The notes beneath the pieces are model-generated. The model ran no database searches and was not told where the DNA came from. It saw nothing but the letters and a program-made list of their open reading frames with translations. This document shows positions 58,564-64,000 of a stretch of 64,000 nt of DNA, one piece after another. The translations under genes were made by a program, and so were the position numbers. Each line of letters begins with the position of its first letter. The stretch's first letter is position 1. Origin of the DNA: JAZRYE01 sp045600585 (GTDB lineage: Bacteria > Bacillota_I > Bacilli_A > RFN20 > CAG-826); assembly GCA_045600585.1 (NCBI GenBank), contig JAZRYE010000032.1:25213-89212 (forward strand), written 5' to 3'.

Positions 58564-60390
58564 ATGAAGAAAAGTAAACTATCACTCGGCTTAGTTACTA
58601 GTTTCATTGCTGCAATGTCTCTCACTGCTTGTAATAGCCTTTTAACTAAAGACGATGGAGCTCTTGTCTCATTTAAAGGCTACGACGGTGAAACCATTGA
58701 AGTCATCACAAATGACATGTACAACCAATATGTCAAAACAAGTGACGGCGTTTCCAAATTCTATAACCAAATTTTGGAAGTCTTAATTCGTTATGAATTC
58801 AAATCTGGCAAAATGGAAGGAAAAGCTGAAAAGTCTTATAAGCAAATCGAAGCAGAAGCAAAGAACTCTGTTCAAGAACAAAAAGATACTGCTAAGAAAA
58901 ATGCTAAAAACAACGGAACAAAGTACGAAGACGAATGGGAAGAAATCTTAGACGCAAAGGGTGTCGAAGATGAAAAAGAATTATTAGAAAATTACATCTA
59001 TGATTTAGAAAAGAGCCAAATTGAAGACTGGTACTTCAAGGATGAAGATAACAAAGCTCAATTAACTAAAGAATTCATTGGTGTCGATAAAGACGGCAAT
59101 GCAACAACAACAGATATTGACTCTGCATTCCCTTATCATATCCGTCACATCTTATTAAAGGTTGAAGATGGCGGAAGCGATTACTACAACGGTACAGTAA
59201 GTTCTGCACAAGCAAAGAAAATCGCAACAACTGTTTCCAAATTAGCTGATGGAAAACAATCATTTGGTGCTATTGCATTAACAGATTCAGAAGACACATC
59301 TAACACAGCTTATGGTGATGTTGGCATTATGACAACTCAATTATCAGGAAGCTCATTACAAATGGTCAATGAATTCCAATTAGGTATTTATACTTATGAT
59401 GCAATTCTCAACACACAAAACACAAACGAAACAATTTTAAAAGGTTTAGGTGTTTCTGGTGATTATAAAGATTCAGCAAAATCTGTTAAAGATTACTACC
59501 TCGATGAAATCGGTAGCAAGATTACAGAAGTTCCATATTCAGCAATTGAAGAATTAGGTGAATATGCTGAATTAGAAACAGACTTAGATAATGAAAAGAT
59601 CTGTGATGGTAACAGCATCTTATTCCCAAGAAATATTCTTTGGAACAAATATCTCAACCGTCACCAAGTATTCGTTATTTCTAACGCAACTCAAAATACA
59701 ACTATGGCTGCTTTACCAAACGAAGTTGGCGCATACGATACAACAAGTGCTAAATATGCATTAGCAGAAGATGGCAAGTGTGGTTTCCGTGCTGCATCAG
59801 AATATGGTATCTCAACAGATGCTAATATGAGAGTTTTAACTGATGAAGCTGGCAGAATCATCTTAGGTGTCCGCTCAACATACGGTATCCACTTAATGGT
59901 TATGCAAAAATCAGTATTCGAATACGCTGATGGAGCTCTTGAAAAATACTACACAACAGAAGTTCCTGGTTCTAAGAACTATCCAGAAGGTGCAGAAACA
60001 TACGTTAACTATGTCGCAACTTCTGCAAAAGCTGATTACACAGAACGTGCTAAGACAGTTAAAGATAAGATTAAAGGCTTCGACGCAACATATGACTATC
60101 GTTTATATAACTATATGATTGATGGATTAGATGTTCAATTCAACGGAAGCATGGGTAAAGACTTAGGCGAAGCAATCAGTGATTACATCGCACGTCAAAA
60201 AGAAAATAACCTTTACAACCATGAAAAAGGTATGAATGGCGTTTGGGAAACATACTTCGAATTACTCGAAGCTCAAGAAGCTAATAGAACATCAGATCGT
60301 ATGGTTTCTGAAGGCTGCGTCATCGGATTCACAGAAGCAGGCCATGAAGGCTTATACGAAAAGGGAGGAGCTTGTTACTATGCAAAGTAA
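58564..60390 (+). CDS. PrsA-like lipoprotein with parvulin domain
   Basis: A 608-residue exported lipoprotein. The signal peptide ends in the lipobox LTAC (Cys near residue 23). A parvulin-type peptidyl-prolyl isomerase core is visible from about residue 190: YHIRHILLKVE, then SFGAIALTDSEDTSNTAYGDVGIM, the A-x-SED...GG/GDxG pattern of PpiC domains. PrsA foldases help exported proteins fold at the membrane surface. At 608 residues it is twice the usual PrsA size, with a long C-terminal extension. GAAGGAGAG precedes the ATG. The next lipoprotein gene overlaps by 11 nt. Confidence 0.85.
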   Translation: MKKSKLSLGLVTSFIAAMSLTACNSLLTKDDGALVSFKGYDGETIEVITNDMYNQYVKTSDGVSKFYNQILEVLIRYEFKSGKMEGKAEKSYKQIEAEAKNSVQEQKDTAKKNAKNNGTKYEDEWEEILDAKGVEDEKELLENYIYDLEKSQIEDWYFKDEDNKAQLTKEFIGVDKDGNATTTDIDSAFPYHIRHILLKVEDGGSDYYNGTVSSAQAKKIATTVSKLADGKQSFGAIALTDSEDTSNTAYGDVGIMTTQLSGSSLQMVNEFQLGIYTYDAILNTQNTNETILKGLGVSGDYKDSAKSVKDYYLDEIGSKITEVPYSAIEELGEYAELETDLDNEKICDGNSILFPRNILWNKYLNRHQVFVISNATQNTTMAALPNEVGAYDTTSAKYALAEDGKCGFRAASEYGISTDANMRVLTDEAGRIILGVRSTYGIHLMVMQKSVFEYADGALEKYYTTEVPGSKNYPEGAETYVNYVATSAKADYTERAKTVKDKIKGFDATYDYRLYNYMIDGLDVQFNGSMGKDLGEAISDYIARQKENNLYNHEKGMNGVWETYFELLEAQEANRTSDRMVSEGCVIGFTEAGHEGLYEKGGACYYAK

Positions 60391-62143
60391 GTTATTAAAG
60401 AAATGCTTAGCAGTCGCAATGCTCAGCGTTGTTGGCTTAACAACAGCTTGTAAAGATGACGAAATCGTCGCAAAAACAGGCTACTATGATGATCCAATCG
60501 CTACTATCGGTAACGAAGACATCTACAACAATACAATGAATATCGTTTTAGACGGTATTCGTGAAGGCTCATTAGCTAGCGACGTCTTAGACGAAGTATT
60601 ATATCAATACGCAGTCTCAGTCATCGGTGGCTACAACAAAGTCTTAACAAAAGAAGGCACAACATTAAAAGAAGCAGCAAAGAACGTTGATTCTGATGTC
60701 TGTGCTGAATTCATCAAATCTCATAAAGCTTATTGGGATGAAGATAGAGAAAACAAAGATGCAGCTGTTACAGCTTCTGAAAAAGCTCGTGTTACAGCAA
60801 AATGGAATACTATTGAAGATAGAATCGCTGAAAAGATGTATTCAAAAATCTCTGGTGGTAGCTATTCCAAGAGAAACATCTTCTCTGAAAAAGACTTCTT
60901 ATATAGCTTACGTTCTTCAATGAACGCAGTCGCAGATCCAAAAACTGCTACTAATTTATATAAAGGATTACTCTATACAGAAGTTGAAGATAAAGAAGTA
61001 TTCACAGGTCATGATTCATTCTCTGCATTATTAAACCGTGAAAACTATCAAGAAAACGCTGCATTAACTGAAGATGAATCTAATAACAAGATCACTTATG
61101 TTGAAGATGAATTAATTCCAGATATTTATCGTCAATTATTAGTTGAACAATATTTATTAGATGAAAACTACAACTCATTAGGTCGTAGTTATGCTCGTAA
61201 AGTTAACGTTATCGCAATTGCAAATAACACTGATTATCCAAAAGCAGCTCCATACTTAATGGATTACTTTGTTAAAAATGTTGTCTCTAAAGGCCAAGTA
61301 GCAAAAGATAAAGTTCTTGATACATTCAAATCATTATCAAATGTTTGGAAGGGTATCGACCTTACAGCAGAACAAGAAGGCTGGATTACAAGCTGCGGTG
61401 GATTCGAAACAGCAACAGCTAATGACGGCACTTCTTATTACAAAGGCACAAAATATGGTGCTTTAATGGAAAACTACGATAAGATCACTGCTAAAACAAC
61501 AGATATCAACTATGATTCATCTGCTGAAAGTGAATTCACAGGTAGCAATACATATACAAAAGAAGTTGGTAAAAAGATTAAAGAAGATAATATCCGTTTA
61601 GAAGATTACACAACTACTGGTTGGTACATCAAAAACGGTGGTCTCTCAACATTACCAAGCGCAATTACAAACAGATTATTCAACATCTCAGTTGCTAACG
61701 CTGTTAACGACAAAGATGCTGCTGATCGTTGGAATTCTGAAACTTCTACATACGCTGTTCCAGAAAACGAATCACAATATGTAGCAAAGATCAATGGCGC
61801 TAACTACTTAAAAGTTTCTTCTACACAACAAGGTGCAGATCCAATGGATGACATTCTCTTCTATGACAACGATAGCTCAACATACTACATTGTCGAAGTT
61901 GAAGAAGCTGTCTCTTCATCAAGATTTGCAAAGAACTCATCAGAAAACTACAAAACTCTCCGTGGTGCTGATGTTATGGAAGAATTCGTTAACGAAGTTG
62001 TCAAGATCGTTGCTCAAAATGATTCTTATAAGACATTAAGTAATAAATACTGGTTAGAAAAAGCTGGTTGTGCATATCACGATACAGTCGTCTATGATTA
62101 CTTCAAGAGCAACTACCCAGAATTATTCGAAGACGAAAAATAG
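60380..62143 (+). CDS. Large lipoprotein, SurA/PrsA-like N-terminal region
   Basis: The ATG at 60380 is chosen: GGGAGGAG lies upstream and the protein then begins with a proper lipoprotein signal (MQSKLLKKCLAVAM ... LTTAC). The 587-residue mature lipoprotein starts with a PIATIGNEDIYNNTMNIVLDGI segment like the first helices of SurA/PrsA proteins, but no RHIL-type parvulin core is evident. It is probably a diverged partner of the preceding PrsA-like protein, to which it is translationally coupled. The function is inferred from that context only. Confidence 0.75.
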   Translation: MQSKLLKKCLAVAMLSVVGLTTACKDDEIVAKTGYYDDPIATIGNEDIYNNTMNIVLDGIREGSLASDVLDEVLYQYAVSVIGGYNKVLTKEGTTLKEAAKNVDSDVCAEFIKSHKAYWDEDRENKDAAVTASEKARVTAKWNTIEDRIAEKMYSKISGGSYSKRNIFSEKDFLYSLRSSMNAVADPKTATNLYKGLLYTEVEDKEVFTGHDSFSALLNRENYQENAALTEDESNNKITYVEDELIPDIYRQLLVEQYLLDENYNSLGRSYARKVNVIAIANNTDYPKAAPYLMDYFVKNVVSKGQVAKDKVLDTFKSLSNVWKGIDLTAEQEGWITSCGGFETATANDGTSYYKGTKYGALMENYDKITAKTTDINYDSSAESEFTGSNTYTKEVGKKIKEDNIRLEDYTTTGWYIKNGGLSTLPSAITNRLFNISVANAVNDKDAADRWNSETSTYAVPENESQYVAKINGANYLKVSSTQQGADPMDDILFYDNDSSTYYIVEVEEAVSSSRFAKNSSENYKTLRGADVMEEFVNEVVKIVAQNDSYKTLSNKYWLEKAGCAYHDTVVYDYFKSNYPELFEDEK

Positions 62144-62162
62144 TTCTTATTAAAAAAGATTT

Positions 62163-62189
62163 AGGAAGGTGTAACAACCTTCCTTTTTC
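62163..62189 (+). terminator. Terminator after the lipoprotein pair
   Basis: AGGAAGGT pairs with ACCTTCCT around a 6-nt loop, followed by TTTTC. Confidence 0.9.
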
Positions 62190-62227
62190 TTATATATAAT
62201 ATTAGATATAGGAAAGAAGGTACTTAT

Positions 62228-62647
62228 ATGAATAACAGAGATATTTTCTGCAAAATCATCGCTGGAGAAATTCCATGCTACAAACTTTACGAAGACGAAG
62301 ATGTCCTGGCATTCCTCGATATATCACAGGTTACCAAAGGACACGCTTTAGTTGTTCCTAAGAAACACTACGACACATTCTTAGCAACTCCTCAAGAAAT
62401 CATGCATAAAGTTATGGATGTCGCTCAAAGAATCGGCCAAGTCGATATCAAACTCCTTGGTGCTAAAGGTGTCAACATCTTAACTAACTGTTATGAAGCT
62501 GCAGGTCAAACTGTTCCACACTTCCATGTTCATGTCATTCCAAGATATGAAAAAAAAGAGGGCTTCCAACTTGAAATGAAGCCAAATGAAGGTAAAGATC
62601 TCAACTTACCAGCGTTAGCAGAAGAATTTGCAAACAAGTTAAAGTAA
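62228..62647 (+). CDS. HIT-family nucleotide-binding protein
   Basis: A 139-residue Hint-type HIT protein. The histidine triad is HFHVHVIPRY near residue 98 (H-x-H-x-H), preceded by QVTKGHALVVPKKHYDTF and NCYEAAGQTVPH. It probably hydrolyses nucleoside phosphoramidates or adenylates; the physiological substrate is unknown. GAAAGAAGG lies before the ATG, and its own promoter (-10 TATAAT at 62195-62200) and terminator flank it. Confidence 0.95.
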   Translation: MNNRDIFCKIIAGEIPCYKLYEDEDVLAFLDISQVTKGHALVVPKKHYDTFLATPQEIMHKVMDVAQRIGQVDIKLLGAKGVNILTNCYEAAGQTVPHFHVHVIPRYEKKEGFQLEMKPNEGKDLNLPALAEEFANKLK

Positions 62648-62657
62648 TTTATAAAAG

Positions 62658-62690
62658 ACGTAGTTACATTATTTGTAATTGCGTTTTTTA
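62658..62690 (+). terminator. Terminator after the HIT gene
   Basis: ACGTAGTTACA pairs with TGTAATTGCGT (with G-U pairs), followed by TTTTT. Confidence 0.85.
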
Positions 62691-62751
62691 CATAATCTTT
62701 ACTTTTATCGAATTGTTCATGTTTTATAATATTTGTGACTAGGAGATAGAT

Positions 62752-63411
62752 ATGATTACATATAATGACATTATTAAAAATAAAGAAGTAAATACATATA
62801 TTGAAAAAGCAGATGCATCTTTAAAAGCTTTAGGCTTTACTGAACATTCTTTTGCTCACGTAACTAGAGTTGCAGAAACTGCAAAATATATATTAGAAAC
62901 ATTAGGATATGATAAAAGAACAGTTGAATTAGTTCGTATCGCTGCTTATCTACATGATATAGGCAACGTTATTAATAGAGTTGACCATTCCCAAAGTGGG
63001 GCTATGATGGCGTTTAGAATTCTCGATCATTTAGATATGGACCCATCAGAAACAGCGGATATCGTTACAGCAATTGGAAATCACGATGAAGGGACAGGTG
63101 TACCTGTAAATCCGATTTCTGCAGCCTTAATTATAGCAGACAAGTCAGATGTAAGGAGAAGTCGTGTAAGAAGCGGAAACGAGCTAAAAAGCGATATTCA
63201 CGATAGAGTTAACTACTCCGTAGTAAAAGCACAATTAAAAATCAATACTGATAAGACAATTATCAAATTGAAATTGGATATCGATACCAAGATTTCTCCG
63301 GTTATGGAATACTTCGAAATATTTACAAGCCGTATGGTTTTATGTCGAAAAGCAGCAGAAATGCTTGGCTTAAAATTTAAACTCATAATTAATGAACAAT
63401 CACTAATGTAA
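62752..63411 (+). CDS. HD-domain phosphohydrolase
   Basis: A 219-residue cytoplasmic HD-superfamily protein. Metal ligands are HSFAHVTRV near residue 25, AAYLHDIGNV near residue 65 (HD) and GNHDEG near residue 112, with a later aspartate in IADKSDVRRS. The substrate is not identifiable; the family covers nucleotide and cyclic-nucleotide phosphatases. TATAAT (62725-62730) and AGGAG precede the ATG. Confidence 0.85.
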   Translation: MITYNDIIKNKEVNTYIEKADASLKALGFTEHSFAHVTRVAETAKYILETLGYDKRTVELVRIAAYLHDIGNVINRVDHSQSGAMMAFRILDHLDMDPSETADIVTAIGNHDEGTGVPVNPISAALIIADKSDVRRSRVRSGNELKSDIHDRVNYSVVKAQLKINTDKTIIKLKLDIDTKISPVMEYFEIFTSRMVLCRKAAEMLGLKFKLIINEQSLM

Positions 63412-63484
63412 AACAAAAAATAAGCAGCACTAATAGGCAGTGCTGAAAGCGAGGGTAATGTAAAACTTATATCGAAATACGCAT
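63412..63484 (-). ncRNA. Possible small RNA
   Basis: On the minus strand TTGCAT (63512-63517) and TATAAA (63489-63494), spacer 17 nt, would start a transcript near 63482. About 37 nt later CAGCACT/AGTGCTG (63425-63445) is followed by CTTATTTTTT, a good terminator for this strand but not for the HD gene on the plus strand. No coding frame fits. Confidence 0.4.
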
Positions 63485-63597
63485 TATATTTATAGGTGAA
63501 TCTTCCAATTTATGCAATATAAATATTGTCAGAATTGCCAAATTACGCAATAAAAACGGTATATCGTATGTACTGGTTTTGAAAAAATCCAAAAGAA

Positions 63598-63650
63598 AAG
63601 GCATAGCCTCTAGGCTTATGGTCCGGAAGTTATGCCTTATTTTTTATGCG
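63598..63650. terminator. Branched hairpin, probable bidirectional terminator
   Basis: AAGGCATA and TATGCCTT close a structure that contains a smaller AGCC/GGCT hairpin and a GC-rich TCCGGA stretch. T-runs follow on both strands (ATTTTTT on plus; TTCTTTT on minus). It may end the XRE transcript from the right and any readthrough from the left. The flanking 63518-63597 shows nothing else I can name. Confidence 0.5.
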
Positions 63651-63687
63651 AATTTACCATCGCTATCACTACTGCACTAATGGGCGT

Positions 63688-63909
63688 TTATTTTTCTATA
63701 TATCCGAATTCTATTCCTAAAATATTTCCAATTTTAATCATTGTATCCAGTCTGGGAGAAAGGACTTCACGTTCCATTCGCGCGATTTGTGATTGAGGAA
63801 GATTTGCAAGATCCGCTACTTGTTGCTGACTTAGTCCTAAACTTTTTCTCCTTTCAACCAATTGAATAATCAATTTATGTTGGATTTTCAAAATTCTTTC
63901 ATCTTTCAT
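63688..63909 (-). CDS. XRE-family helix-turn-helix regulator
   Basis: A 73-residue DNA-binding protein: one Cro/C1-type HTH domain (RRKSLGLSQQQVADLANLPQSQIARME, near residues 20-46; then LDTMIKIGNILGIEF). It is probably the antitoxin or autoregulator of a two-gene unit, since its ATG (63909) lies 1 nt after the stop of an upstream gene that runs off the window. In HigBA-type modules the toxin precedes such a regulator; this assignment is inference until the upstream gene is seen. Confidence 0.85.
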   Translation of the reverse strand: MKDERILKIQHKLIIQLVERRKSLGLSQQQVADLANLPQSQIARMEREVLSPRLDTMIKIGNILGIEFGYIEK

Positions 63910-63910
63910 A

Positions 63911-64000
63911 CTATTTACCATTTAGTTCATCTTCTAATTCTTCAATTGTTGGAAGAGATGATTTAAAAGTCTCTGGAATCAACTTCGATAGTTCGTAACT
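63911..64000 (-). CDS. Partial unknown protein (C-terminal 29 residues)
   Basis: Only the end of a gene is in the window, finishing ...SSLPTIEELEDELNGK before TAG. It is coupled to the XRE regulator (1-nt gap). A HigB/RelE-like toxin is a plausible partner by gene order, but the visible part carries no diagnostic residue. Confidence 0.5.
   Translation of the reverse strand, partial: SYELSKLIPETFKSSLPTIEELEDELNGK

Noticed and set aside
1..64000. CRISPR array, IS element or prophage
   Set aside because: No regularly spaced repeats, transposase or phage structural genes were found; the only duplicated sequences are the two mini-elements and short promoter motifs.

Overview
The window is a 64 kb chromosomal segment of an AT-rich, low-GC Gram-positive bacterium. 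The gene set (SufCDSUB with SufU, RNase Y, YmdB, GpsB, RecU, DnaD, the RNA polymerase delta subunit, type-B RNase P RNA) is that of Bacilli. I favour an uncultured, gut-type Bacilli or Mollicutes-related lineage, but this is inference. TGA is a true stop: two gene pairs overlap as ATGA (16485-17144 with 17141-17518, and 30931-33039 with 28133-30934). The reassigned code of Mycoplasma and Spiroplasma therefore does not apply. There is no rRNA, IS element, prophage or CRISPR array. Layout: 1-4140 (minus) holds metK under an S-box (SAM-I type) riboswitch, then cysE, cysK, a TSCPD protein and a PduL-like phosphotransacylase. 4279-6779 (plus) encodes MgtE, GtrA and a small membrane protein. 6780-7918 is rich in RNA: tRNA-Leu(GAG), a candidate structured RNA, and a leader of about 330 nt with at least eight helices upstream of a 112-residue unknown protein whose Shine-Dalgarno is locked in a 10-bp hairpin. 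7919-15426 carries an EFR1-type flavodoxin/ferredoxin coupled to an SDR with a fused zinc ribbon, then DegV, an M3 peptidase, GpmI and a LemA-like protein. 15544-22650 (plus) has a HAD phosphatase, ispD, an S1 protein, pgi, five tRNAs, lipid genes, Nfu and tRNA-Gln. 22702-28059 (minus) is an ychF-ispF-argS-rpoE-nrnA-cysQ operon. 28133-33039 holds two fused ABC/FtsX transporters. 33337-47222 holds fhs, miaA, the rny-ymdB-miaB-ymcA cluster, recA-cinA-pgsA, rnpB and gpsB, then recU, nth, dnaD, cca and hup. 47376-58345 holds der-cmk, a ferredoxin, FMN-riboswitch-controlled ribU, rsmG-mnmG and the suf operon. 58564-64000 holds two large PrsA-like lipoproteins, a HIT protein, an HD protein and an XRE regulator. 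How the genes work together: most are housekeeping genes for tRNA modification and charging, RNA decay, Fe-S assembly, DNA repair and sulfur/one-carbon metabolism, often in the order known from Bacillus (dnaD-nth beside recU; gpsB-rnpB; pgsA-cinA-recA followed by rny-ymdB and miaB-ymcA). The most unusual signals are non-coding or very small. First, two paralogous copies of a mini-element of about 200 bp (33117-33334 minus, 40301-40512 plus) encode 20-22 residue hydrophobic peptides. They share a near-identical 5' block, an identical 80-nt spacing and a 3' hairpin with compensatory changes, and look like a type I toxin-antitoxin family. Second, the switch-like leader at about 7517-7888 precedes the 112-residue protein. 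Third, several genes appear to start without a leader, 6-7 nt downstream of the -10 hexamer. None of these could be searched against databases here.
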